Origin: Avena insularis | Taxonomy: Eukaryota > Streptophyta > Magnoliopsida > Poales > Poaceae | Reading direction: 5' to 3' | DNA: 64,000 bases | Assembly (NCBI GenBank): GCA_023614405.1 | Contig: CM042694.1 | Span: 91,619,285 to 91,683,284 of the forward strand | Part shown: positions 1 to 12,203 of the stretch, one piece after another | How the letters are laid out: the number at the start of each line of letters is the position of its first letter | How positions within the stretch are numbered: the first letter of the stretch is position 1 | Translations under genes and position numbers: made by a program | The notes under the pieces: model-generated | Seen by the model: the letters and a program-made list of their open reading frames with translations, nothing else | Database searches by the model: none | What the model was told of the DNA's origin: nothing

Positions 1-700
1 TAATCAACAATAACGAGGCAGTACTTCTTCCCACCGAGGCTTGCATGTGAAGGAGGTCCAAAGAGATCCACATGAAGGAGCTCCCAAATCCTCTTTGACC
101 CAATAATTGTCTTCCTTCGATGAGGAGAGTCATGCATTTTCCCTTCAACACAAGCCCTGCAAACACGATCTTTGGCAAAGGAAACATTTTCTTTTAGTCC
201 AAGGATGTGGCCACCCTTGTGGAGACTTTGCAAAGTTCTCATATTGACGTGGGCTAGTCGGCGATGGCATAACCAACCCGTGTCAGCCTTTCCGAAAAGA
301 CACATCGGACCTGTAGTGGTTTTCTCCGAGAAGTCCACCACGTACAGGTCATTTTCGACATATCCCATGAAAGCGACTTTTAGAGACTTGCTCCACAAGA
401 GTACCACCGGATCAGCATCAACAAAAACTGCAAAGCCCATCTTACCAAGGGCGCGAACTGAAAGTAAATTGTAACCGAGGGTCTCAACAAGCATGACGTC
501 CACGAGAGAGATATCGTGAGCAACCACAACTTTGCCGAGACCCAATACCTCAGATTTTGACTTGTCACCATAGGAGACGGTTATGTGATCATGATTTGGC
601 CGCATCTCCGTGATGATATCCTTGCTTCCGGTCATATGACTTGTGCACCCGCTATCGAGTACCCATTTAGACCCACCGGAAGCATAGCCCTGCAAGAAAG
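1..700 (-). pseudogene. pol: Copia pol start: protease, GAG-pre-integrase, integrase N-part
   Basis: The minus strand below base 700 encodes the start of pol. An aspartic protease site (WVLDSGCTSHMTG) lies near 620-660. A GAG-pre-integrase zinc-binding region with W-H-R-L-A-H and C-x2-C residues lies near 120-290, and the first integrase catalytic region (HVDLFGP) near 70. The gag frame ends in a TAA at 701-703, and the protease lies in a different frame, so translation would need a frameshift or this copy is mutated at the joint. The remaining integrase, RT and RNase H are outside the window. Confidence 0.75.
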
Positions 701-3136
701 TTACTTCTTGGTTTTAGGTACCCATTTTCCAGTGACAAGGTTCTTGGGAACCCAAATAGACCAAGGAATGTAACTATCATAAGGACCAACATAACTAGCA
801 TAAACATCACCATAATAATCACAATATAACTCATAGTTAGGATTATTAGCCCCTGCAAAACCATCATAGTTAGACTTGTCATTAGTGGTCGTGCTAGTAT
901 TTGGTTGAGCAGTTTTGCTCTTCTTCTTCTTGTTCTTCTTCTTCTTTGTCTTGGGAACATAACCAAGACCCTCTCTTCCATTGTTTGTCCTTTGCTTCCT
1001 TATAACCTCATTTAGAATTTCTTTACCTTTATGTTGATATCCCTTTACAAGTTCTTCTTGTCCACAAGATGGAGTAGAGGTGCTGGGCATAACATACTTC
1101 TCTAATTGAGTTTGGAGCTGATCACGAGACTCATTTAGAGTAGAATGTTCACTCTCCAATGCCTTGTGAGCAATGTCAAGTTTCTCAAACTTCTCCGAGA
1201 GTCTAGCATGAGCAGCCCCAAATTCAATCTTTTCCTTCTTTAGTTTCTTTACCTTGGCAAGAGCATTGTCACGTTCTTTGATGAGATGAGCAACAACCTC
1301 TTCATGAGACTCCTCAATTGGCTCGAGTCTCTCTTCCAAGGATACTCGAGCTTCCTCTTCTTCTTCCAAGGCATTCTTCAAGGAGGCTATCTCCAAGGCA
1401 TCTTCTCTTTCAATTCTGACCTTTTCTTCGAGGAGATCTTCGGATTGGACAAGTTGACTCATAAGAGCATCAAAATGAAGTTTGTGCTCACCTTGCAAGT
1501 TAGTGAAAAAGATGTCCAAAGAAATAACTTCTTCTTTTATCTTAAGACTAGTATGATCATCCATATCCATATTTATGTTAGTTTTAGGAAATGAAGAAAT
1601 AAAAGATGATACCTCGGACCCTCTTGCCATAAGGCAGGTGACGTTGTTGTTGATGACATTTTCGTTTGGAGAGTCAAAGAGTGATGGCAGAGTAGATGTG
1701 GTGGCTATAGCAGCCACCTCATGAGTACTATCTTCATCCTCTTCATTTTCACTTGCAGAGGAATATTCTTCTTGTGCCACCAAGACAATATTGGGTTGCT
1801 TCTTGTAAGGGCCATTCTTTTTGATAAATGGCTTCTTTCGAGGTACCTTGGATTTTTCTTTAAGAATGAGCCTGCCGCCATTATCTTCTCTATTTTGATA
1901 TGGACACTCAGCCACAAAGTGTAGCCTATCTCCACAATTGTAGCATGTTCTCAGTTTTGGGCCATTCTCCCTTCTTCCATTTGACCCATTCTTGCGCTCG
2001 AGTTCCAACTTGGCCTTGACTGGATCCTTCCAAAAGTTCTTTGCATAGAAGGCCATGTACTCACCATGAGCATGCTTGACTTCCTCGGGGCAACCCATGG
2101 AGACACCCTTGACTCCTCTTTCATCCTCATCTTGCTCAACAACATTTTCCTTTAGAGCAACATTGACCCCTTTTTGCATTCCAATGGCTCGGGCGCAGGC
2201 ATCTTCCGTGTTCTTAGCTGCAACCTTGAATGATGCCATTTCTTGCATGACTTCATTGGAAGTCATTTGATGGTAGTTGTGTCTACCTTGCAAGCTCTTC
2301 AAGTCTGTTGGCTCAAAAGGCATTAGATCACTCACATATTTCCTTTTTATCCAAGCATCATCAATGTGAGTGGCTCCATGCTTTCTAAATGTTGTTTCAA
2401 TGCCCTTGAGTCTTCTATACATATCTTCATGGTTTTCACCATCCAACATGTAGAATCCTTCAACTTCATTACTAAGGGCATCATGCCTATTCCTCCTCAT
2501 ACTTTCATTTCCAATAAAGAGGTCGGTGAGAGCATCCCAAGCTTCTTTAGCGGTGTTGAAATGCTCAATGTGAGGCATGTCCTTGGGACCCACTCCGAGC
2601 TGTATCATGTGGAGAGTCGTTGCATTCAATTGGCTATCCACAACTTCTCTTCTTGTCAAGTTGGTGTGATCTCTAATATGAAGACCCTCTTCAATAATCC
2701 TCCAAAGTTCAATTGATGAACTGCATACATGAGACTTCATTAAGAATTACCATTGATTAAATGAAGATGCAGTAAGTTTGGGTGGATTGCCCCTATTGTT
2801 TATATGAGGATGTGGGATAGGTGGGTCAGGAGAATATATGTGAGGAACCTCATTATAGTCCTCCTTACCACTTCCCTTCTTGGAGGCGGAACCATTATGT
2901 TTTTCACCTACCACTTCATCTTCCTTAGATCCGGCGGGAGCCTTATCCTTGGATGAAGGAGTGGTAGCCTCAGAGGAAGATGGAGATGGGGTTGTAGATG
3001 ATGTGAGGCGAGCAATCATTTGCTGCATCTCCTCCATCTTGGTCTCAAAGGATTTCAACAAGGTTGTTTCCAACGTCTTGAGGTCATCCATTGTAACCTT
3101 ATCCACAGCCTCATTCCCATTTTCCTTAGTACCCAT
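701..3136 (-). pseudogene. gag: Copia gag (nucleocapsid) with one in-frame stop
   Basis: This is the structural protein that packages element RNA. It reads in one frame from the ATG at 3136, apart from a TAA at 2747-2749, after which the same frame continues from 2746 to 701 (129 aa plus a 679-aa segment). The first part is low-complexity and Ser/Thr/Pro-rich. The second holds a UBN2-like gag domain at about residues 1-180. A CCHC zinc knuckle follows at 266-279 (C-x2-C-x4-H-x4-C), then a Lys-rich stretch, then a Glu/Lys/Leu heptad-rich predicted coiled coil at about 420-560. The stop falls at the conserved join just before FLMKSHV, so it is likely a point mutation. The protein is unusually long for Copia gag. 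Confidence 0.85.
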
Positions 3137-3174
3137 ACTTCTCTTAGGCGGTTAAGCCCGAATAATGAGTCGGG

Positions 3175-3186
3175 GCTCTGATACCA
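3175..3186 (-). promoter_or_regulatory. Primer binding site of Copia element
   Basis: The minus strand reads TGGTATCAGAGC, the complement of the initiator tRNA-Met 3' end used by most plant Copia elements. It lies two bases inside the 5' LTR end (3189). This fixes the orientation and the LTR boundary. Confidence 0.9.
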
Positions 3187-3188
3187 AT

Positions 3189-4452
3189 TGAAATGGATCG
3201 TATGGGCACCTAGAGGGGGGAGGGGTGAATAGGTGCTACTTCAAATTTTAATGCTTTTACAATTTTAGGCTTGGCACAAAAGGTAAATTCTCTAGATATG
3301 CTATTATATAGAATTTCACTATATGCAAACCTAACTACTAGCGAGTAAAGGCGAGTGAGATAGAGGAACGAGTAAACCGTAGTGGAGCATGCGGAGACAC
3401 ATGATTTGTTTTACCGCAGTTCCTTCCTTGTTAAGGGAAGTACATCTGCGTTGGAGGGGTGGGCGGTACTAAGACCACCACGCCACAATAGGCCTCACCC
3501 CGTTCACCGATGGATCCCGCCACCAAAGGCCCGATCCACCTTTCCACTATAGGAACCCTTCGAGGCGGGAACCGGCGCCTTTACATAACTAGCGGGGCAC
3601 AACTCCACAACCAAATTGGAGGCTCCCGTAATGACAACAAGCTTCCACAAGAACAAGTTATCAATAACAAAACACAAGATCTAGATATTAACAAGAATAC
3701 TAGATCGGGGATTTCTCCAAGTGAATGGAGAGGAGTTGATGCACTTGATTCATGATGACGATGTAGGTTGTCTCCTCCTTCAATTCCCCCAAAGATCAAA
3801 GCCTTCGGGTGGTTGAAGTGGGAGATCTAGAGAGGGAGCACTTGCAATAGGTCTGGCCTTTTTCGAATGAATCAAGAGTTCTGACCGAAGGGGATGAAGG
3901 GGCTTTTATACCCCTATCCCAACTGAGCCGTTGAAGACTTTGGGGGCCGGATTATCCGGCCCAAGTGAGGGTCGGATTATCCGGCTTGGGGAAAACTCCG
4001 CCCCAGACTCGGATTATCCGGCAAATAATCCGCCCCCACTTAGAGCGACGCGCCGAGCTGGCCCTTGCTTGTCTCCTAGGGGCCGGATTATCCGGATGGG
4101 GGAAGAAAGTTTGCCCCTTTCGGAATTTCCGGGGGAAAATCCACCCCCAGTCAGAGCGTCGCGCCTTGCCTGTCCTTGATCATCTTCTGGGGGCCGGATT
4201 ATCCGGTCAGGGGAAGAAAATCCGCCTCTTTTCAAAATTTCCAGAGGAAAATCCGCCTCTTTTCAGAATTTCCAGGGGAAAATCCGCCCCCAGTCAGAGC
4301 GACGAAACATGCCATGCCTGCCTTTGCCAAGTGAGCCAGGCCGGATTATCCGGCCCCTTCGGGGGGGGGGGGGTAATCCAGCCCCTAAACACAGTAACTT
4401 TTCCTGCATACTTAGCACACATGAGAAAACTCTACGGTATTGTTATCTAACA
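3189..4452 (-). repeat. 5' LTR of Copia element (1264 bp)
   Basis: On the minus strand the LTR begins TGTTAGATAACA at 4452 and ends TTTCA at 3189, giving the TG...CA ends. A TATAAAA box lies at about 3904-3910 on the minus strand, a plausible core promoter. The part between about 3940 and 4370 is filled with repeats of a 12-bp palindrome (separate entry). A poly-G run occurs near 4361-4373. Confidence 0.85.
3948..4353. repeat. Array of CGGATTATCCGG palindromes inside the LTR
   Basis: The perfect 12-bp palindrome CGGATTATCCGG occurs six times between about 3948 and 4353, usually as GGCCGGATTATCCGG. The spacing is irregular, roughly 20-150 bp. Intervening sequence repeats AATCCGCCCC-like and CAGAGCGACG-like words. 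The block lies just upstream of the LTR TATA box in the direction of transcription. Confidence 0.85.
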
Positions 4453-6429
4453 CGCAAAACACAGGGAACCATGAAATGTTCTTTCACTTATTCTATAGGT
4501 TCATCAAAGTGTGGTTGAAGGTTTGTTTTGTTCATCATTTGTTTTATCACACCATTACTTATTGTTTAAAATGTTTATAGATGTGTAAAATATACAACTT
4601 GATAGTACACTTGCATATTATGTTTCATTGAAAGGAATTGAGCCTATGAACTTTACATGATAATGAAAGAAGCAAAGATAACAAACTCCAAAGTCCATGT
4701 TTAGTTTTTATCATCTTCATGCTCAACATAGATTAAGCTTGAGGATGTTGATGCATGTAAAATGCATACATGAACTTTGTAGTTTGTTAACATGTTTTTC
4801 CACATATTTGCATCATATATAATGTTATATCCATGTTTTACATTGATTTTTGGGGGATTTACCAATGATCCCCTTTATTTTGGCTATAACCCACCAGGGT
4901 AGAAAAACCCTGTTTTCAATGTTTTTAATGTTTCAGGACCTATACGAAGTCAAATGGACCTGAACTTTTGGGAATGCCAATATTTATCCACGAGAAGCTT
5001 TTGTAGCACAAGAACCTCACCTAGAGGGCCAGGAGGCCCAAATGAGCATGGGTGGCGCGCCCAGCCCAAGTTGGCGCGCCACCTACCCTCATTTCCTCCT
5101 CGGCCGTCCGATCGCCTTGATTCTTTCACCCACAGAGTTCTCTTTACCTAAAAACCCCTGTATATGGATCCCTCGGGGAGTCCTCGAGACAAAAAGACAC
5201 CAGAGACAAAAACACCACCAAACAAAGTCAGATCCAGCAAAGATTGGAGGGGAAAACTCCATCGGAGCCGCCTTCGGGGGGGGAAGGGGGTCTCCACCCT
5301 CTCCAACATCTCCAGCATCATCACCATGATGAAGAGGGAGTAGTCCACCTCTGGGCTATGGGTCTGTGGCAGTAGCTTGATCTATTTCTCTCTTGTTCTT
5401 CATAGATCTATTACCATATGAGCTCCTCTACATGATTATGGTCATATTTGTAATTCCTATGTGGTGGATCTTTATTCTATGATTTGATATTTGAGATTGG
5501 AATCTATTTTGTGTAATATGTATTGATAGATGCATATCATGTACCCTGTTTTTAATTGCTTGTTTTGATTCAATTTGTACGCAAGAACTTGTATGGGAGA
5601 AATGTGTATTAGATGGAGTAGCATGGTGGTAGTGATTGAATTGTGACAAACAATATTCAAGATCTACTTTGGTTTTTACCTTTCTTTTGCTGCCTCACTA
5701 GGGATAAAGTGAAATCATGTGCTATAGTTATCATGTGACAGTGTGATAATCTTGTTAGATCAAGGTAGCATATTTTTGTATTTCAAACATCATGTTATAT
5801 TACTTAAAGTTATACTCTGATTTGTTCTTAATTCAAGATTGCATGGAGTTTTCCTTTCTTGAGGAGTATAAGAGAGATGTATTGCATCTCTATGTTAGAA
5901 CGTGATGCCCATATTGATTCCTTATCAAACACATATATAATTTCCATGAAAATTTATCATTGATAATTTTTTTTGTGATCACTACAACTTAAAAAGAGAC
6001 TAGACAAGTGAACCCATGAACCCTGGTCCAATTTTAATCATAAGAAACACCTTTCCATTGCATTTACCATCTTTTATATTTTCTGCAATTTATTATTTCG
6101 AAAATACAAAAATACGTTCTCTACTTGCAATCACTCATAAAACCCCCAAAACAACTCTATTATCTTCCATGACATCTAGTTTGCATTTCTTTACTTTATT
6201 TACTTTAGTTTACTTTATATTTTATTTCATATTACTAATACGAAATCTTGTGCTTGACAACCACTTGGTGGAGTTGGGGACACAAGAAAAAATATTTTAC
6301 TTTACAGGTTGCTTGAAGAGGAGAAGAAAAAACCCCTTCCATAACTAATTCCCCGAGAGTTCGATATAAACCCTCGAGTCGCCCTTGTGGGGAAAAGAAG
6401 CTTGCTACAACACTCTGTACTTAGAGTCC
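4453..6429 (+). mobile_element. Degenerate Gypsy remnant: 3' internal end and LTR
   Basis: No credible gene is present. A polypurine-tract-like sequence, AAGCTTGAGGATG, at about 4735-4747 is followed directly by TTGATGCATGTAAAATGC. This resembles the internal-LTR junction of the Triticeae Gypsy family whose intact member sits at 6430-13590 (polypurine tract AAGCTTGGGGATG). From about 4748 on, the sequence has the AT-rich body and leader style of such LTRs. The far end is not defined because another element interrupts it. ORFs here are short and show no domain. The assignment is by resemblance only. Confidence 0.5.
5051..5083. repeat. Perfect 11-bp inverted repeat
   Basis: Arms GGTGGCGCGCC (5051-5061) and GGCGCGCCACC (5073-5083) are exact reverse complements with an 11-base loop. 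They could form a GC-rich hairpin in RNA or DNA. They lie within the Gypsy LTR remnant. Confidence 0.8.
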
Positions 6430-7831
6430 TGATGACCCACAAGTATAGGGGGTGTATCGTAGTATTTTCGAGGGAAGTGAAACCCAATTTATTGATTCGA
6501 CACAAGGGGAGCCAAAGAATATTTATAAGCCTTAACAATTGAGTTGTCAATTCAGCTGCACCTGGAAACAATCTTGCTCACAACAGTTTATCAGTAGCAA
6601 CAGTTTTGTAGTAGGACTAGTAAAGTAACAGCAGTAGCAAAGCAAAGACAGTAGTAACAAAAGCAGTAAACAATGGGATTCGAGTGCGGTAGGCATAAGG
6701 ATGGATGGACGGGCGTTGCATGGACAAGACAATTCACATAGCAATCAGAACATAGGGCAATTGCAGATAAATAAGATAAAGCATCCAAGTACTAGACAAT
6801 CCTAGGCATGTGTTCCATATATAGTCATACGTGCTCGCAATGAGAACTTGCACAACATCTTTTGTCCTGCCAGCCCGTTTGCAGCGGGGCCTCTAGGGAA
6901 CTACTGGCAATTAAGGTGCTCCTTTTAATAGAGCACCGGAGCAAAGCATTAACACTCCGTGAACACATGTGATCCTCACATCAAATCCTTTCCCTTCCGG
7001 TTATCCCGATTTCTGTCACTTCGGGGCCATAGGTTCCGGACAACAACGTGTGTATACAACTTGCATATAAGACCAAAAACAATACTATCATCATGAATCA
7101 ATAATATGTTCAGATCTGAAATCATGGCACTCGGGCCCTAGTGACAAGCATTAAGCACAACAAGTCGCAACAAAGTCATAAAGCACTAATAAAAGATACT
7201 AGGCACCATGCCCTAACAATCTGATGCCATTACATGAACGATCTCATCCAATCCCTACCATCCCCATAGCCTACAGCGGGGGATTACTCACTCATAGATG
7301 GGGGAAACATGGATGGTCGACGGAGAAGTGATGGTGATGATGATGGCGGTGATCTCTCCTCTCCCCGTCCCGTGAGGTGCGGAAGCGGAGTTTCGGTGCT
7401 GTTTCGTGGTATCTGCTGGTGGCGGCTGAGCGGAATTCCTTCTGAAAAAACGTCAACCCCCAAGTTTTTAGGTCAAGGCTTCTTATAGGCGAAGAGAGAG
7501 ATCGAGGTGCACAGGGCCACCACACCATGCCTGGCGTGGCAGGCCTAGCCCACTGGGGGTGTGGCCACCCCAGCCCTCCTCCGTCTCGTATTTTGGCTCC
7601 TGGAGTCTTCTGGAAAAATAGGCACTTTGGCTTTTGTCCCGTCCAATTCCGAGAATATTCATTTTCTAACTTTCCTGGAACCAAAAACAGACAGCTGGCA
7701 CTGTGGCTCTTGTTAATAGGTTAGTCCAAGAAATCATATGAAAATTACTCCAAAGTGTGGACAAAACACAAGAAAGTGGATAAAACCAAGCATGGAGCAT
7801 CAAAAATTATAGATACATTTGCAATGTATCA
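6430..7831 (-). repeat. 3' LTR of non-autonomous Gypsy
   Basis: TG...CA ends. On the minus strand it begins TGATACATTGCAAATG at 7831 and ends with GGGTCATCA at 6430. It aligns over its whole length with 12204-13590. Confidence 0.92.
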
Positions 7832-7845
7832 ACATCCCCAAGCTT
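7832..7845 (-). promoter_or_regulatory. Polypurine tract of non-autonomous Gypsy
   Basis: The minus strand reads AAGCTTGGGGATG immediately before the 3' LTR, the expected primer for plus-strand synthesis. Confidence 0.75.
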
Positions 7846-10703
7846 AACTCCTGCTCATCCTCGAGTAGGTAAGTGATAAAAAGAAAGAATAATTTTTGAG
7901 GTGACATGCACCATCAAAGACTTGACCAAAGTATTTGTAAACATTCAAAGCTGGGATCATAGTACTTCAATCATAACATGAAAGACAAAGTTCTAGGAAT
8001 AAGACAAAGAAACTATGATGCAACATGAAAAGGCACAAACAAAAGATCATGAATAACAATGCTTTGCAAGATGTTTGTTTGTTTCACATAAAGAAAACAT
8101 AGCATAGTGGCATTCAGCTTGTCCCTCATAGAGTAGCAAACATAAATGCATAGGACACCTTCAAAGTTTACAAGAGTGACTAGATACAAATAGTTTAAAA
8201 CAAGCAATATCAAGGTATGCATCAATCAATAAGTCTTGGGACAATGCACATAGAACTAAGAATGGCCACTAAGCTCTCAAGAAAGTGCTCATAGAATGTG
8301 TGAAGACTCAACAAGGAAATGAACAGGTTTTTGAAAAATTTGAAAGGCTTCCAAATGCTGAAAGTATGGTACTCATTAGCTTTGAGCTCTCATTGCCCCT
8401 GTCATAATGGTTAAGGTGAAAGTGAGGTCCAATCTGAGTTATATGCTTGACAGACTATAAACTGAAAATCCCAAGTCCCTTGAGTACGAGGGCCGCTCCT
8501 CATGCTACTCAACTTTAGTTACCGGTAAGTTCTTGTCATCGTAAGTATGTGAGTATCATTGAGAACCGCCAACGGGGTACCCCTTGCCCGATGATACGGA
8601 AGAATCCCCATATCAAAATGACAAGGCAAGCAGACAATGAGTATCTCAACAATCTTCTTATTTACCATGGGAAAACTGTGCTTTTTTCTCTCTTTCCTAT
8701 TTTCATAAAACTCTTTTTTTTCTTTTTCTCAATAGCTATCTCTCTCTTTTTTTATAAGAAGAATGCTTCATAGATATCATTATGGTTACGCTGCAGGTTT
8801 CCACCATGTCAGCATGGATTAGACCAATGACCAGCGTTTCTCTAACACACATACATAACTCCATGGACTTACAAGCTCCCCTTTTATTTCATACCGACGA
8901 CATCCACAAACAAAAGAACAAGGTATCAACTGGGTATATATTTACAAGTGTTGAAAGTGTTCCCCGTGACAACACGGTTCTGCTAATCCCCAGCCTATAA
9001 TTAGCAAGCATATAACTTTCATGGAGAGTTCACAATGGTTCAGGTTTATTAAGTGTAGGAAATAAGGTGTGCCATCAAGTTCGTGAGAGCTTTACTAACT
9101 AATTTTTTCATAACAAGCAAACATTTTATCCGGAAGAAAACAAGGCATATTGAATATGCACGGAAGTAGCAAATGATGCTAATAGGTAGGTATGGTGGAC
9201 ACTTTGGCAATATTTGGTTTAAGGGAGTTTGAAACATGAGTAAAATACTCAGTGGAAGTGAAGGCTAGCAATAGTAAGAGAGCGACAAACGAGAGAGCAA
9301 TAATGGCCATAATCATGCAGAGCGACAAAACATCATTAATCAAAGCATAAAGTGATACTACAAGTTGAAAACTAAAGGATCATAAAGGCTTATGATGACT
9401 TGGGATAGTCATAACATGGTGTGAACATGTGCCAAGTCAACCCAAATAAAGCATCAAAGGAGAATACCACTATACTATGCTTTAATATGCTAAAACAACG
9501 CATGATTCATCCAAGGCACATTAAGCAATCTCAATTGTTTATAACAAGTCATGCTACAGCAAAGAATACTAAGCATAAAGCCAAAACAATATCAAGCATG
9601 CATGACAAAGCATAGGCCACAGTCAAAAACAAGCTCTCTTTACCACTTAAGCATGAGCTTTCCTACTCTTTTCCAATCCAAACCAGACTATTTGAACACC
9701 AAAGTATGAAAGGGGAGGTCCAACCAATTTATCCAGCAAACTAAGCAAACCACGCAAACTAAAAACCAGAACGAAAACGAAAAAGAAGACGCTCCAAGAA
9801 CAACACAACTGTGCATGAAACAATAAAAATGAAGTGTTTGGAAGAAACCTGGGATTTTTATTGATGAAGAGGGGGATGCCTTGGGAATCCCCAAGCTTTG
9901 ACTCTTGTACTTCTTGGATATTTCTTGGGGTGACAGACGTGGCATCCCCAAGCTTGAGCTTTAGTTCATCCTTCATCTCATTACTCATTCCTTCCATACA
10001 CCTGAAATTTTTCCTTCATACAAAACTTCACACAATCTTTATTAGCAACATTAGTGCACTCAAGATAAATAAGTCTTAAGGTTTAGTTCTAACACCAAAT
10101 AAACTTCCATTAGAACACTAGCTACTGTAGCACTTTCCTCAAAAATCTCAATTCCCCAAAAGAACTCAAGAAGGAACCAACAAGAAGCAAATGCAGAAAA
10201 TGGCAGAAATCTGTCAAAACAGACCAGCAGGTAAAGACGATTTTTTTCGAAGACCTTCTGTTGCTCAAATCAAAAAGTGTTGAACTAAAGAAAGTTAGAT
10301 AACAACCTGGGGCAGAAGCAAAAAACATTACAGCTCAATCCGGCATACAGATCTCTCTCACGAATTTTTACGGTGAAGCATAGAAATCTGTTTCGGGACA
10401 GCAACTTTCCCAATCATTACTTCTGTCTCATTAGAGGTTACTCTTGGCACAAAAAGCAAATAAAAAGGATAAGGACTTCCAAGACTCATCTAAAACTTTT
10501 GGGTTATCTCCCAATAAGTACATTTCTTTAACGCCTTTAAGTTAGGCATAAGCAAAAACTAAAATGGATAGAATAGAAGTAAGCGGAGATAATCATGGTG
10601 AAAACATTGTTTTGTTCAATGAAATCCTTTTGTTAACAAGGTTGATCAGGTCTTGTTACCAAAACAATTCCATATGAGACAAAACTTTGTATCCCACTAA
10701 TGA
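7846..10703 (-). other. Non-coding internal region of the Gypsy element
   Basis: About 2.9 kb with no domain-bearing ORF on either strand; reading frames are short and AT-rich. In an autonomous Gypsy this position would hold RT, RNase H and integrase. I see none of their motifs, so pol beyond the protease fragment was lost or replaced. Confidence 0.7.
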
Positions 10704-11003
10704 TTATGTTACCTCAACCTTGATAGCAATGGTCCCAATCATAATAGTTTCAAATTTTTCTCTTGGTATGGGACAATATATTTCTCCAACTTGAATGCCT
10801 TCAACATGTTCAATTGAATTCAAACTATAAGTCCTTTCAATCTTCTTGGGGAAATAGACAGTATGTTCCTTGTCATTAACATTGAAGGTCACCTTTCCTT
10901 GACTACAATTAATAACAGCTTCTGCAGTATTTAGAAAAGGTCTCCCAAGAATAATAGACATATTATCATCTTCAGGCATAAAAGTTTGAGAGGATGCTCT
11001 CAT
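10704..11003 (-). pseudogene. Retropepsin-like protease fragment
   Basis: A 99-aa ORF contains the residues MSIILGRPFLNTAEAVI. This is the ILGRPFL motif found in the C-terminal part of Gypsy aspartic proteases, followed by a segment rich in beta-strand-forming residues. The N-terminal active-site D-S/T-G motif is missing, so this is the 3' part only. It overlaps the end of the upstream ORF by four bases. Confidence 0.65.
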
Positions 11004-11838
11004 AAGAAATATTTGTTGAAGTAAAAGAGAGCATCAAGAAGCAAATTCAAAACACATTTAAGTCTAACCCACTTCCTATGCATAGGAATGATGTAAGCAA
11101 ATAACAAAGTGACAGGCATAGGAAGATGAAACAAGAGTAACTTCAAAACTTTCAGCACATAGAGAGGTGTTTCAATACCAGGAAAACTTCTACCACCATA
11201 TTTTCCTCTCTCAAAATAATTTTCAGTAGCCTCATGAATAAACTCAACAATATAACTATCACATAAAACATGCTTTTCATGATCTACAAGCACTAGAGCT
11301 TTATCATAAACATTTTCAAAAGAATCCTCAGGAACATAACATTCATCCTCCTTTGGTAAGCATGGAGGACAATCAAATAATGTAAGGGATAAAGAGTTAC
11401 TCTCATTAGAAGGTAGGAATGGGTAGCTAATCCATTCTTCCTCCTTTTGTTCATCACTCTCCTCCTCTTTTTCATCTAATGAGATTTCAGGTTCATCAAT
11501 TTCTTCTTCCATGGGATCCTGCAAGGCATTAGTCTCTTCCATTTGTGGAAAGCATCTATTCATATATTCAAGAATATAGCTGTTTTCTTCCTTGTAATTA
11601 TCAAAGCAAAATTTAAGTATACCATAAACCTCATACTTATAAGATGAATCATCAATATTTTCAAGCAAACTAGCAAGTTCAAAAGCACCCTTCCAAGCAA
11701 TAAATTCTTCAATTTGTTCCGCATCATAAAAGTCATAAATTCCTTTAGCATAGAAAGATATGGTATCATTATCACTATACTCACATTGAAAAGGGAGGTG
11801 TTTATACCTCTTTCTGCAACAAGACTCATCACATCAAT
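11000..11838 (-). CDS. Gag-position acidic ORF of non-autonomous Gypsy
   Basis: The frame is open from about 11838 to 11000; no ATG is seen at the beginning, so the start is unknown. The protein is Glu/Asp-rich in the middle (a run of about 40 residues with over half acidic) and contains MNRCFPQMEE and LFDCPPCLPKEDECY, segments common in predicted proteins of this Triticeae element family. I do not recognise a gag domain or zinc knuckle. It lies directly after the primer site region, where gag is expected. Its function is unknown. Confidence 0.45.
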
Positions 11839-12172
11839 AAGTAACATTATAAGTAGAGCACACGTTTCTAGCAAAGGTATATAATCTATCAATTTGTTCC
11901 CATAAGTGTTTCCCTTTTTGTGACAAGCGGTGTTCCTTATAATAATATTTTTGATCTTCCGTGAACCCACCTTGCCAATAAGCTTCAGTTTCAAAGAAAC
12001 CAACCATTGCCAACAAGCATGATAAAGCAAGACAATAACATACCAACGAAAATAACAACTAGAGTAGGAACTAATTTTTTTGTATTTTTTATAAAGAAAC
12101 AAGCAAACAAGGAGAAAGATAAACTTAGCTTGAACAATAGTGAATCCAAGTGAACTTGATAAATAAAGCTAT

Positions 12173-12192
12173 GCTCCCCGGCAACGGCGCCA
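12173..12192 (-). promoter_or_regulatory. Primer binding site of non-autonomous Gypsy
   Basis: The minus strand reads TGGCGCCGTTGCCGGGGAGC, the primer site typical of many grass Gypsy elements, 11 bases from the end of the 5' LTR. Confidence 0.88.
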
Positions 12193-12203
12193 GAAAATAG
12201 TCT

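Larger units (their letters stand above)
1..4452 (-). mobile_element. Ty1/copia retrotransposon, 5' half, cut by window edge
   Basis: The element runs right to left: 5' LTR (3189-4452), primer binding site (3175-3186), gag (3136-701), then protease, GAG-pre-integrase and the start of integrase to base 1. The order protease-integrase with a tRNA-Met-type primer site identifies Copia. Reverse transcriptase, RNase H and the 3' LTR lie beyond the window, so the second TSD cannot be checked; CGCAA at 4453-4457 would be the right-hand TSD. Gag has one stop and gag-pol is joined by a stop plus frame change, so this copy is probably non-functional. The very long gag with a coiled-coil tail resembles large-gag Copia lineages such as SIRE/Maximus, but I cannot assign the lineage from this part. 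Confidence 0.9.

Noticed and set aside
1286..1594. Plus-strand ORF opposite the Copia gag coiled coil
   Set aside because: Phe/Leu-rich shadow of the Lys/Glu-rich minus-strand gag.
7292..7684. Minus-strand ORF in the Gypsy LTR, with a counterpart at 13038-13562
   Set aside because: It lies wholly within the LTRs, differs in frame and length between the two copies, and has His/Pro/Arg runs typical of chance coding.
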